From Saccharothrix carnea (GTDB lineage: Bacteria; Actinomycetota; Actinomycetes; Mycobacteriales; Pseudonocardiaceae): a DNA stretch of 64,000 nucleotides. The position numbers were made by a program, and so were the translations under genes. Within the stretch, counting starts at the first letter, position 1. Every line of letters starts with the position of its first letter. The DNA lies in NCBI RefSeq assembly GCF_003014735.1, contig NZ_PYAX01000001.1:620001-684000 (forward strand). Direction: 5' to 3'. Below the pieces are notes generated by a model. It had not been told where the DNA came from. It made no database searches and saw only the letters and a program-made list of their open reading frames with translations. Of the stretch, positions 56,085 to 64,000 are shown in pieces.

Positions 56085-56975
56085 TCAGCCGAGTGGCGCA
56101 ACCCGGACTCCGCCCAGGTCGACGGCTACCCGCCTGGCCTGGAACCCTGCGGTGTCCACCCGGGGCGGCAGCACGCCATCGGGTGGCAGGGCCAGGACCG
56201 TGGGTCCGGCGCCCGACACCGCCGCCGCCACGCCCGCCGCCCGCAGCGACCGCACCAGGCGGGTCGTCGCAGGCCAGGCGGGTTCGCGGTACGGCTCGTG
56301 CAGCCGGTCGTCCAACGCGTCGAGCAGCAGCGAGGGGTCCGAGGAGAGCGCGTGCACGGCCAGCGCGGACCGCCCCGCCGCGAACGCCGCGTCCTCGTGC
56401 GGCACCTTCGACGGCAGCAGGCCGCGGGTCGTGCGGGTCGACGATTCCTCCGCGGGCACCAGCACGACCGGCGTCACACCCGGGTGCGGTTCCACACGCA
56501 CCGCGCGGAAGCGGTCACCCTGCGTCCACGCGATCGCCACGCCGCCGAACATGGCCGCCGCCGCGTTGTCGGCGTGGCCCTCGAACTCGGCGGCGAGTTG
56601 CAACGCGCTCGTGTCCGACTCGCGACCGGCGAAGGCGAAACCGGCCGCCACGCCCGCCACGATCGCCGCCGCCGACGAGCCGAGGCCACGCGCGTGCGGG
56701 ATGGCGTTGCGGCACGTGAGCCGCAGCCCCGGCACCTCCACGCCGACCAGCTCGCACGCCGCCCGGAACGCCCGCACGACCAGGTGCCGCTCGTCGGTCG
56801 GCACGGCGGAGGCGCCCTCGCCGGACACCTCCACCTCCAGCCCGCCGTCGACCACCGCGAACTCCAGCTCGTCGTGCACGCCCAGCGCCATCCCGAGCGC
56901 GTCGAACCCCGAGCCGAGGTTCGCCGTGGACGCCGGCACGGTGACGCGGACACCGCGGACGGCCAGGGCCGTCAC
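56085..56975 (-). CDS. thrB: Homoserine kinase
   Basis: A 296-residue GHMP kinase that phosphorylates homoserine with ATP in threonine synthesis. [21 protein letters not shown] is the N-terminal GHMP motif, [14 protein letters not shown] the ATP-binding glycine loop, and [13 protein letters not shown] the C-terminal motif. GTG 56975 overlaps the thrC stop (GTGA). It is the last gene of argS-lysA-hom-thrC-thrB. Confidence 0.96.
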   Translation of the reverse strand: MTALAVRGVRVTVPASTANLGSGFDALGMALGVHDELEFAVVDGGLEVEVSGEGASAVPTDERHLVVRAFRAACELVGVEVPGLRLTCRNAIPHARGLGSSAAAIVAGVAAGFAFAGRESDTSALQLAAEFEGHADNAAAAMFGGVAIAWTQGDRFRAVRVEPHPGVTPVVLVPAEESSTRTTRGLLPSKVPHEDAAFAAGRSALAVHALSSDPSLLLDALDDRLHEPYREPAWPATTRLVRSLRAAGVAAAVSGAGPTVLALPPDGVLPPRVDTAGFQARRVAVDLGGVRVAPLG

Positions 56976-58075
56976 GCCAGCTCCAGCGCGGTCGCCACGG
57001 CACCGGGGTCCACCGGCACCGGCTCGACCTCGGGCATGCCCAGCAGGGCGGTGTCGGGGTCCTTCAGGCCGTGGCCGGTGACCGTGCAGACGACCGTGGA
57101 GCCCTTGGGCAGCCTGCCGTCGGCGGCCGTGGCCAGCAGGCCCGCCACGCTGGTCGCGGACGCGGGCTCGACGAAGATGCCCTCGGTCGAGGCCAGCAGC
57201 CGGTAGGCCTCCAGGATCTTCTCGTCCGTGACGGCCTCGAACAGGCCGCCGGACTCCTCCTTGGCCGCCACCGCGCCGGTCCACGACGCCGGGCTGCCCA
57301 CCCGGATGGCGGTCGCGATGGTCTCCGGGTTCGCCACCGGCTGCCCCAGCACCAGCGGCGCCGAACCCTCGGCCTGGAACCCGAACATGCGCGGCGTCGA
57401 AGACGTCACGCCGTCCTTGTAGTAGTCGGAGTAACCGCGCCAGTACGCGGTGATGTTGCCCGCGTTGCCGACCGGCAGGCAGTGGATGTCCGGCGCGCGG
57501 CCGAGCACGTCGCAGATCTCCCAGGCGGCGGTCTTCTGGCCGATCAGCCGCACCGGGTTGACCGAGTTGACCAGGGTGATCGGGTACTCGATCGACGTCT
57601 TGGAGGCCAGCTCCAGGCAGTCGTCGAAGTTGCCGTCGATCTGCAGGATCTTCGCGCCGTGCGCCACGGCCTGGGCGAGCTTGCCCAGCGCGATCTTGCC
57701 GCGCGGCACGAGCACCGCGGCGGTGAGGCCGGCCTTGGCCGCGTACGCCGCCGCGCTGGCCGAGGTGTTGCCGGTCGACGCGCAGATCACCGCGCGGATG
57801 CCGCTGGCCAGGGCGTGCGTCATGGCCACCGTCATGCCGCGGTCCTTGAACGACCCGGTCGGGTTCGCGCCCTCGACCTTGACGTAGACCTGGCAGCCGG
57901 TCAGCTCCGACAGGTGCTCGGCGGCCACCAACGGCGTGCCGCCTTCGTGGAGGGTGACGACCTTGGCGCCCTCGGGGAGTTGGATCCGGTCCGCGTAGGC
58001 GTGGATGATGCCGGGCCACCCCGGTCGCGCTGTTGTCCGATTGTCGGCTCCGCCGACGGTCGCCTGGTGCGTCAA
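56972..58075 (-). CDS. thrC: Threonine synthase
   Basis: A 367-residue PLP enzyme that converts O-phosphohomoserine to threonine. The lysine binding PLP is in [14 protein letters not shown]. Other blocks are [20 protein letters not shown] and the phosphate-binding [11 protein letters not shown]. It is the short class II form. The frame starts with TTG at 58075, overlapping the hom stop (TTGA), which supports tight coupling; no in-frame ATG or GTG gives a better N-terminus. Confidence 0.96.
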   Translation of the reverse strand: MTHQATVGGADNRTTARPGWPGIIHAYADRIQLPEGAKVVTLHEGGTPLVAAEHLSELTGCQVYVKVEGANPTGSFKDRGMTVAMTHALASGIRAVICASTGNTSASAAAYAAKAGLTAAVLVPRGKIALGKLAQAVAHGAKILQIDGNFDDCLELASKTSIEYPITLVNSVNPVRLIGQKTAAWEICDVLGRAPDIHCLPVGNAGNITAYWRGYSDYYKDGVTSSTPRMFGFQAEGSAPLVLGQPVANPETIATAIRVGSPASWTGAVAAKEESGGLFEAVTDEKILEAYRLLASTEGIFVEPASATSVAGLLATAADGRLPKGSTVVCTVTGHGLKDPDTALLGMPEVEPVPVDPGAVATALELA

Positions 58076-59406
58076 ATCTCTTCGCCTTCCACCCGCATCA
58101 CGCTGACCACTTCCCGAACCACGGGCAGCCCGCCGATTTTGTCCACGGTCGACCGCAGTGCCGCGTCGGTCGCGGCGTGGGTGACGATCACCAGGCTGGC
58201 GTCGTCGACCCGGCCCTCCTGTCGCACGGCCGCGATGCTCACGTCGTGTTCCGCGAACACCGCCGCCACCTGCGACAACACGCCCGCCCGGTCGGCGACG
58301 TCGAGGCTGATGTGATAACGCGTGGGCGTCTGGCCCATCGGCCGCACGGGCAGCGCCGCGTAGGCCGACTCACGCGGGCCGCGCCCGCGGTGCACCCGGT
58401 TGCGGGCCACCGCGACGAGGTCGCCGAGCACCGCGCTGGCGGTCGGGGCGCCACCCGCGCCCTGGCCGTAGAACATCATCTCGCCCGCCGCGTCGGCCTC
58501 CACGAACACCGCGTTGAACGCGCCGTGCACGCTCGCCAGCGGGTGCGAGGTGGGGATCATCGCCGGGTGCACGCGCACCGAGATGCCCTCGCCGTCGTCC
58601 GCGGTGGTCTGATCGTCGGCTCCGCCGATGGGAACCCGCTCGCAGATGGCGAGCAGCTTCACCGTGCGGCCCAGCGCCTTGGCGGCGGCGATGTCGGCGG
58701 CGCTGACCGAGGCGATGCCCTCGCGGTGCACGTCGGCGGCCGTGACCCGGCTGTGGAAGGCCAGCGACGCCAGGATCGCGGCCTTGGACGCGGCGTCGAA
58801 CCCGTCCACGTCGGCCGTGGGGTCGGCCTCGGCGTACCCGAGCCGGGTCGCCTCCTCCAGGGTCTCGGCGTAGCTCGCCCCGGTGGAGTCCATGCCGGAG
58901 AGGATGAAGTTCGTGGTCCCGTTGACGATGCCCATCACCCGGGTGATGCGGTCACCGGCCAGCGACTCGCGCAGCGGGCGCAGCAGCGGGATCGCGCCCG
59001 CCACGGCCGCCTCGAAGTACAGGTCCGCGCCCGAGGCGTCGGAGGCCTCGAACAGCTCGGCCGAGTGCTCGGCCAGCAGCGCCTTGTTCGCGGTCACCAC
59101 GGACTTGCCCGCGCGCAACGCCGACAGCAGCAGCGTGCGGGCGGGCTCGATGCCGCCGATGACCTCGACGATGACGTCCACGTCGTCCGAGGCGACCAGC
59201 GCCTCGGCGTCGGTGGTCAGCAGCTCGGCGGGCACCTCGCGGTGCTTGTTCGGCCTGCGCACGGCGATGCCGGCCACCTGGACCGGCGCGCCGACCCGCG
59301 CGGTGAGGTCGGCCGCCTGGTCGGTGAGCAGCCGGACCACCTCGGTGCCGACGGTGCCGCAGCCCAGCAGCGCGACCCGGATCGGTTTGCCCTCGTGGCT
59401 TGCCAC
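58072..59406 (-). CDS. hom: Homoserine dehydrogenase
   Basis: A 444-residue enzyme reducing aspartate semialdehyde to homoserine with NAD(P)H. The Rossmann motif is [18 protein letters not shown]; the catalytic region holds [11 protein letters not shown] and [26 protein letters not shown]. The C-terminal 85 residues are an ACT domain ([28 protein letters not shown]) that in actinobacteria gives threonine feedback inhibition. GTG 59406, four bases after the lysA stop. Confidence 0.97.
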   Translation of the reverse strand: MASHEGKPIRVALLGCGTVGTEVVRLLTDQAADLTARVGAPVQVAGIAVRRPNKHREVPAELLTTDAEALVASDDVDVIVEVIGGIEPARTLLLSALRAGKSVVTANKALLAEHSAELFEASDASGADLYFEAAVAGAIPLLRPLRESLAGDRITRVMGIVNGTTNFILSGMDSTGASYAETLEEATRLGYAEADPTADVDGFDAASKAAILASLAFHSRVTAADVHREGIASVSAADIAAAKALGRTVKLLAICERVPIGGADDQTTADDGEGISVRVHPAMIPTSHPLASVHGAFNAVFVEADAAGEMMFYGQGAGGAPTASAVLGDLVAVARNRVHRGRGPRESAYAALPVRPMGQTPTRYHISLDVADRAGVLSQVAAVFAEHDVSIAAVRQEGRVDDASLVIVTHAATDAALRSTVDKIGGLPVVREVVSVMRVEGEEI

Positions 59407-59409
59407 TTC

Positions 59410-60834
59410 TCATACCTCCAGGCGGAACAGGTCTTCCTCGGTCTCCCGGCGCAGCAGCAACCGGGCCTGGCCGTCCGCGACCGCGGCGAGCGCGGGTCGG
59501 GGCAGTCGGTTGTAGCCGCTGGCCATCGAGTAGCAGTACGCGCCGGTCGCGGCGACCGCGATGAGGTCGCCGGGCGCGAGGTCGTCGGGCAGCCAGCAGT
59601 CGCGCACGACCACGTCACCGGACTCGCAGTGCTTGCCCACGACGCGGCACAGCACGGGTCGGGCGTCCTCGCCCGCGGCGCGCGAGACCAGCTTGCAGTC
59701 GTAGACGGCGTCGTAGAGGGCGGTGCGGATGTTGTCGCTCATGCCGCCGTCCACGCTGACGTACCGGCGGACCACGCCCGCGTCGAGCTGGACGTCCTTG
59801 ATGGTGCCCACCTCGTACAGCGTCACCGTGCCGGGGCCGACGATGGCGCGACCCGGCTCGACCGCGATCTTCGGCGCGGGCAGCTCGGCGTGCTCGCACT
59901 CCTTGGCCACGATGTTGTGCAGCTGCCTGGCCAGCTCGGCGGGCGGCGGCGGGTCGTCGTCCGGGGTGTAGGCGATGCCGAGGCCACCGCCCAGGTCGAC
60001 GGTCGTGACGTGGTCGAGGATCCCGGCGCCGTGCTCGTCGCGCAGCTCGGCGAGCAGCCCGATGACCCGGCGCGCGGCGACCTCGAAGCCGCTGGCGTCG
60101 AAGATCTGCGAGCCGATGTGGCTGTGCAGGCCGATCAGCCGCAGCCCTTCGGACTTCAGCACCCGGCGGGCGGCCTCGGCGGCGTCGCCGGAGGACAGCG
60201 AGAAGCCGAACTTCTGGTCCTCGTGCGCGGTGGCGATGAACTCGTGCGTGTGCGCCTCGACGCCGACCGTGACCCGGATCATCACCGGCTGCACCCGGCC
60301 GCGTTCGCGGGCGACCTGGTCGAGCCGGGCGATCTCGTAGAACGAGTCGAGCACGACCGCGCCGACACCGGCCTCGACGGCGGCGGTCAGCTCGGCGACG
60401 GACTTGTTGTTGCCGTGCAGCGCGATCCGCTCGGGCGGGAACTCCGCGCGCAGCGCCACGGCCAGCTCGCCTCCGCTGGCCACGTCGATGCTCAGGCCCT
60501 CCTCGGCGACCCACCGGGCGACCGCGACGGACAGGAACGCCTTGGACGCGTAGTGCACGCGGGTCGGGTCGCCGAACGCCTCGGCGTGCTCGCGGCAGCG
60601 GGCGCGGAAGTCGGCCTCGTCCATCACGAACAGCGGGGTGCCGTGCTCCTGGGCGAGCTGCCGCACGTCCACGCCCGCCAGGCGCACCGCGCCGTCAGCG
60701 CCGCGTTCGGCGTTGCGCGGCCACACCTGCGGGTGCAGCGCGTCGAGCTGCTCGGTGGAGGACGGTCGGTTGCCCGCCGTGTTGGAGGGGATGAGGACGT
60801 CGGCGTGCCGGGGACCGGCCGGGTGGGCGCGCAT
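59410..60834 (-). CDS. lysA: Diaminopimelate decarboxylase
   Basis: A 474-residue PLP enzyme of the alanine racemase fold. It decarboxylates meso-diaminopimelate to lysine. The PLP lysine is in [14 protein letters not shown]; the His that stacks on PLP is in [12 protein letters not shown], and [17 protein letters not shown] supplies the phosphate loop. [21 protein letters not shown] provides the substrate-binding Cys-Glu-Ser. ATG 60834 shares its first base with the argS stop codon. The first 30 residues are an extension without family features. Confidence 0.96.
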   Translation of the reverse strand: MRAHPAGPRHADVLIPSNTAGNRPSSTEQLDALHPQVWPRNAERGADGAVRLAGVDVRQLAQEHGTPLFVMDEADFRARCREHAEAFGDPTRVHYASKAFLSVAVARWVAEEGLSIDVASGGELAVALRAEFPPERIALHGNNKSVAELTAAVEAGVGAVVLDSFYEIARLDQVARERGRVQPVMIRVTVGVEAHTHEFIATAHEDQKFGFSLSSGDAAEAARRVLKSEGLRLIGLHSHIGSQIFDASGFEVAARRVIGLLAELRDEHGAGILDHVTTVDLGGGLGIAYTPDDDPPPPAELARQLHNIVAKECEHAELPAPKIAVEPGRAIVGPGTVTLYEVGTIKDVQLDAGVVRRYVSVDGGMSDNIRTALYDAVYDCKLVSRAAGEDARPVLCRVVGKHCESGDVVVRDCWLPDDLAPGDLIAVAATGAYCYSMASGYNRLPRPALAAVADGQARLLLRRETEEDLFRLEV

Positions 60835-62477
60835 CACATGCGCTCCGGCGCGGTCACGCCCAGCAGCGCGAGGCCATTGGCGAACACCTGGCGGGTCGCC
60901 GCGCACAGGCTCAGCCTGGCCCGGTGCAGCTCGGTGGTCTCCTCGTCGCCCCTCGGCAGCACGCGACAGGCCTCGTAGAACCGGTGGTAGGTGCCCGCCA
61001 GCTCCTCCAGGTACCGCGCGACGCGGTGCGGTTCGCGCAGCTCACCGGCGGTGGCGACGACACGGGGGAACTCGCCGACGGTGCGGATCAGGTCGCCCTC
61101 GCGGTCGTGCGTGAGCTCCTCCACCGCGTCACCGGGCGTGACGCCCAGGTCGGCGGCGTTGCGCAGCACCGACGACAGCCGCGCGTGCGCGTACTGGACG
61201 TAGAACACCGGGTTGTCGTTGCTGCGCTTGCGCAGCAGGTCCAGGTCGATGTCCAGGGACGAGTCCGCCGACGAGCGGCTCATGGCGTAGCGGGCGGCGT
61301 CCACGCCGACCGCCTCCACCAGGTCCTGCATGGTGATGACGGTGCCCGCGCGCTTGCTCATCCGGACCGGCTTGCCCTCGCTGACCAGGTTCACCAGCTG
61401 GCCGATCAGCACCTCGACCGACGCCGGGTCGTCGCCGAGCGCGGACGCGGCGGCCTTGAGCCTGCCGATGTAGCCGTGGTGGTCCGCGCCGAGCATGTAG
61501 ATGCACAGGTCGAAGCCGCGCGACCGCTTGTCCACCAGGTACGCGATGTCACCGGCGATGTACGCCGGGTCACCGTCGCTCTTGATGACCACGCGGTCCT
61601 TGTCGTCGCCGAACTCGGTGGACCGCAGCCACCACGCGCCGTTCTCGAAGTACAGCGCGCCGGAGTCCTTGAGCTGCTCCACGGCCTTGGTGACCGCGCC
61701 CGACTTGTGCAGCGAGTCCTCGTGGAAGAAGACGTCGAAGTCGGTGCCGAAGTCGTGCAGGTCCTTCTTGATCTCCTCGAACATGAGGTTCACGCCGATG
61801 CGGCGGAACACCTCGTGCGAGTCCTCCGAGGTCAAGGCGCTGGGCTCCTGGCGGATCACCTCGGCGGCGATGTCGCCGATGTAGCCGCCCGCGTAGCCGT
61901 CCTCGGGCGCGGGCCCGCCCTTCGCGGCGGCGATCAGGGACCGGACGAACCGGTCGATCTGCGCGCCCGCGTCGTTGAAGTAATACTCGCGGGTAACTTC
62001 GCCGCCGTTGGCGGTCAGGATGCGGCCCAGCGCGTCGCCGACCGCGGCCCAGCGGGTGCCGCCCAGGTGGATGGGGCCGGTCGGGTTCGCCGAGACGAAC
62101 TCCAGGTTGATCCGGGTGCCGGCGAGCTGGTCACCGCGGCCGTAAGCCTCACCGGCCTTCAGCACGTCGCGCACGATGGCGCCCTGGGCGTCCGCGGCGA
62201 GCCGCAGGTTCAGAAAGCCCGGTCCGGCGACCTCGACCGAGGAGATGGCATCGGTGCCGGTCAGCGCGTCGGCGAGCCAGCCGGCCAGGTCGCGGGACGC
62301 CACGCCGACCTTCTTGGCGGTCTGCAGGGCCAGGTTCGTGGCGTAGTCGCCGTGCTCGGGGTTGCGAGGACGCTCGATCGTGACCGCTGTGGGCAGGGCG
62401 GCGGTATCGAGGCCGCGGGCGGACAGCACGTCCACGGCCGTCGCACGGACCAGTTCAGCGAGCGCAGCGGGAGTCAC
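60834..62477 (-). CDS. argS: Arginyl-tRNA synthetase
   Basis: A 547-residue class I synthetase that charges tRNA-Arg. The HIGH-type motif is [15 protein letters not shown], and the KMSKS-type loop is [12 protein letters not shown]. The N-terminal Add1 domain ([22 protein letters not shown]) and the C-terminal helical anticodon-binding domain ([15 protein letters not shown]) are complete. GTG 62477. It heads the argS-lysA-hom-thrC-thrB operon, in which every junction overlaps or is under five bases. Confidence 0.97.
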   Translation of the reverse strand: MTPAALAELVRATAVDVLSARGLDTAALPTAVTIERPRNPEHGDYATNLALQTAKKVGVASRDLAGWLADALTGTDAISSVEVAGPGFLNLRLAADAQGAIVRDVLKAGEAYGRGDQLAGTRINLEFVSANPTGPIHLGGTRWAAVGDALGRILTANGGEVTREYYFNDAGAQIDRFVRSLIAAAKGGPAPEDGYAGGYIGDIAAEVIRQEPSALTSEDSHEVFRRIGVNLMFEEIKKDLHDFGTDFDVFFHEDSLHKSGAVTKAVEQLKDSGALYFENGAWWLRSTEFGDDKDRVVIKSDGDPAYIAGDIAYLVDKRSRGFDLCIYMLGADHHGYIGRLKAAASALGDDPASVEVLIGQLVNLVSEGKPVRMSKRAGTVITMQDLVEAVGVDAARYAMSRSSADSSLDIDLDLLRKRSNDNPVFYVQYAHARLSSVLRNAADLGVTPGDAVEELTHDREGDLIRTVGEFPRVVATAGELREPHRVARYLEELAGTYHRFYEACRVLPRGDEETTELHRARLSLCAATRQVFANGLALLGVTAPERM

Positions 62478-62647
62478 CCGGCAAGTCTAGGGAAGCGTTC
62501 TCGCTGGTCTCGACCGGGATGGGCGTCCCGCGAAGTGGGAATGGCAACTGTTGACGACCACCCGCCGTGACGGGCAGTTGACGGTGATCAGACACCGTAT
62601 CCCTACACTGGCCCGCGGCATGGGCGTATGACGAGACTGAGGCGGAC

Positions 62648-63448
62648 ATGACCAGCGGCAAGAAGACGAAGGCCGCGCGCTCCAGCGTTGCGGCGGCGCG
62701 CTCCTCGGTGGTGGCCAAGAAGCCGAAGCCCTGGGGCACCATCCTCGCGGTGGTGGCCGTGCTGGCACTGGCCGGCACCGTGTTCGGGTACGCGTACTCC
62801 CAGATCGCGGACCAGAACGCGAAAGAGGCCGCGCTCGCCCAGTGGAACCCGTCCGAGGAGAACAAGGACCCCTCGGACCAGATCCCGGGCGTGACCAAGC
62901 GCGAGTACAAGCCGGGCAAGCACGTGGACGCGCCCAGGCGGGTCGCGTACGACTTCTCGCCGCCGTTCGGCGGGCCGCACGACAACCAGTGGGCGGACTG
63001 CAACGGCGTGGTCTACCCCACCGCCGTGCGCACCGAGAACATGGTCCACGCGATGGAGCACGGCGCGTTCTGGCTGGCGTACAACCCGGACCAGGTGACC
63101 GGCGAGGCCTTGGACAAGCTCAAGAGCAAGGTCGACGGCCAGCCGTTCTCGATGATGTCGCCGTACCCGGGCCTGGACAAGCCGATCGCGCTGCAGACGT
63201 GGGGCCACCAGCTGAAGCTGGAGAGCGCCGACGACGAGCGCATCGACCAGTTCATCCAGTCGCTGCGGCGCAACCAGTACACCTACCCCGAGGTGGGTTC
63301 GCCGTGCGACAACGCCGCCTTCGTGGACAACCCGGCGCCGTTCGTGGCCGAGGCACCCGGCGCGGACGCCGAGCCGATGGGCGACGAGGCCGAGAGCGCG
63401 CGCAACTCCGCCGCGACTTCCTCCACCGCACCGTCTGCGAGCAACTGA
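62648..63448 (+). CDS. DUF3105 membrane-anchored protein
   Basis: A 266-residue protein. A basic cytoplasmic start (SGKKTKAARSS) leads into one membrane helix (WGTILAVVAVLALAGTVFGYAYS, about 29-51). The outer domain has YDFSPPFGGPHDNQWADCNGVVY and MVHAMEHGAFWLAYNPD, conserved His-rich motifs of the DUF3105 family that may bind metal. Function unknown. The tail is Ala/Ser/Thr-rich. ATG 62648, divergent from argS. The DUF305 gene follows after four bases. Confidence 0.9.
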   Translation: MTSGKKTKAARSSVAAARSSVVAKKPKPWGTILAVVAVLALAGTVFGYAYSQIADQNAKEAALAQWNPSEENKDPSDQIPGVTKREYKPGKHVDAPRRVAYDFSPPFGGPHDNQWADCNGVVYPTAVRTENMVHAMEHGAFWLAYNPDQVTGEALDKLKSKVDGQPFSMMSPYPGLDKPIALQTWGHQLKLESADDERIDQFIQSLRRNQYTYPEVGSPCDNAAFVDNPAPFVAEAPGADAEPMGDEAESARNSAATSSTAPSASN

Positions 63449-63452
63449 GCAC

Positions 63453-64000
63453 GTGACCGATCCATCCGAGACCACGCCCAGGCGGAGCAACCTCGCCTGG
63501 GCGGTGGTCTCGACCACGGCCGTGCTCGCCATCCTGCTGCTCGGCGCGGCGGTCGGTTTGTTGATCAAGATCCCCGGTTCGGACTCCTCACCCGCCGCGC
63601 CCGGCGCGGACTCCGTGGAGGTCGGGTTCTCGCAGGACATGGCCATGCACCACCTCCAGGCGGTGCAGATGGCCAACATCGCCCGCGACCGGTCGGCCGA
63701 CGAGAAGATCCGGTCGTTCGCGTTCGACGTCTCCAGCACGCAGCTGGAGCAGGTGGGCCGCATGAAGGGCTGGCTCATGCTGTGGGGGCAGCCCGAGCAG
63801 CCCATGGCCGGTAAGCACATGGCGTGGATGGCCGAGGACGGTGGCCACGGGCACGGCGCGACCGGGGCGGCGGTGCCCTCCGGCAACCCGATGCCGGGCA
63901 TGGCGTCCTCCGAGGAGCTGGCCAGGCTGCGTTCGCTGTCCGGCGTCGAGTTCGACGTCTACTTCCTGCAGTTGATGCTCCGGCACCACCAGGGCGGCAC
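63453..64000 (+). CDS. DUF305 protein, 5' part
   Basis: The gene runs off the right edge after 182 codons. A single N-terminal membrane helix (LAWAVVSTTAVLAILLLGAAVGLLI) precedes a ferritin-like helical DUF305 domain. Two metal-type motifs are visible: FSQDMAMHHLQAVQMA and the matching LQLMLRHHQGG near the edge, separated by a His/Met-rich loop (GKHMAWMAEDGGHGHG). DUF305 proteins often accompany copper handling. GTG 63453, four bases after the DUF3105 gene, so the two are an operon. Confidence 0.9.
   Translation, partial: MTDPSETTPRRSNLAWAVVSTTAVLAILLLGAAVGLLIKIPGSDSSPAAPGADSVEVGFSQDMAMHHLQAVQMANIARDRSADEKIRSFAFDVSSTQLEQVGRMKGWLMLWGQPEQPMAGKHMAWMAEDGGHGHGATGAAVPSGNPMPGMASSEELARLRSLSGVEFDVYFLQLMLRHHQGG

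Overview
The window is high-GC (roughly 70% or more) actinobacterial chromosome. GTG starts are frequent, stop/start overlaps are common, lipoproteins carry DUF3558-like features, and a NucS endonuclease, a Rho with a large low-complexity insert and an Asp-type MurA are present. Gene content and order point to the Pseudonocardiales (Saccharothrix/Lentzea/Actinosynnema-like); this is inference, since no rRNA or other marker is present. Reading right to left, the backbone argS-lysA-hom-thrC-thrB-rho-rpmE-prfA-prmC-tsaC-rfe-atpI-atpBEFHAGD-atpC-DUF2550-pduO-murA-nucS-mce-thiolase follows, from memory, the order of Mycobacterium tuberculosis Rv1292 to Rv1323. Extra genes are inserted at several points.

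Left part (1-31 kb). Acyl-CoA metabolism dominates: a partial thiolase, methylmalonyl/ethylmalonyl-CoA epimerase, crotonyl-CoA carboxylase/reductase, a double-length 3-hydroxyacyl-CoA dehydrogenase, an aldehyde dehydrogenase, an enoyl-CoA hydratase, ethylmalonyl-CoA mutase and the adenosyltransferase that makes its cofactor. Together these cover much of the ethylmalonyl-CoA route for C2/C4 assimilation and extender-unit supply. A 16-bp palindrome of the form GTTAC-N6-GTARC lies upstream of five of these genes, and a TetR gene sits among them. Between them lie a DivIVA/Scy-like coiled-coil protein, hydrolases, a PTS-type dihydroxyacetone kinase (dhaKLM), a sodium:solute symporter with a small partner, and several lipoproteins. 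A Ro60 (TROVE) protein is preceded by a Y-RNA-like gene with a circularly permuted tRNA mimic.

Middle (31-46 kb). Small regulator/enzyme pairs (HxlR with hydrolase, HxlR with imine-reductase-like protein) and a secreted PKD protein precede the ATP synthase operon. An oppositely oriented iclR gene and a strong hairpin separate atpD from atpC. The atp genes are followed (leftward coding) by atpI-like, rfe and tsaC upstream.

Right part (46-64 kb). A repeat-rich spacer and two hypothetical membrane proteins are followed by prmC, lpd, a BAAT-like hydrolase, prfA, rpmE, rho and the aspartate-family amino acid genes with argS, ending in DUF3105 and partial DUF305 proteins.

The least explained signals are: (a) 22-bp tandem arrays that begin exactly at or close to stop codons at three loci; (b) a 138-bp imperfect palindrome in two copies with matched changes in both arms; (c) the YrlA-Ro60 locus; (d) the interrupted atp operon; (e) the shared 16-bp operator.
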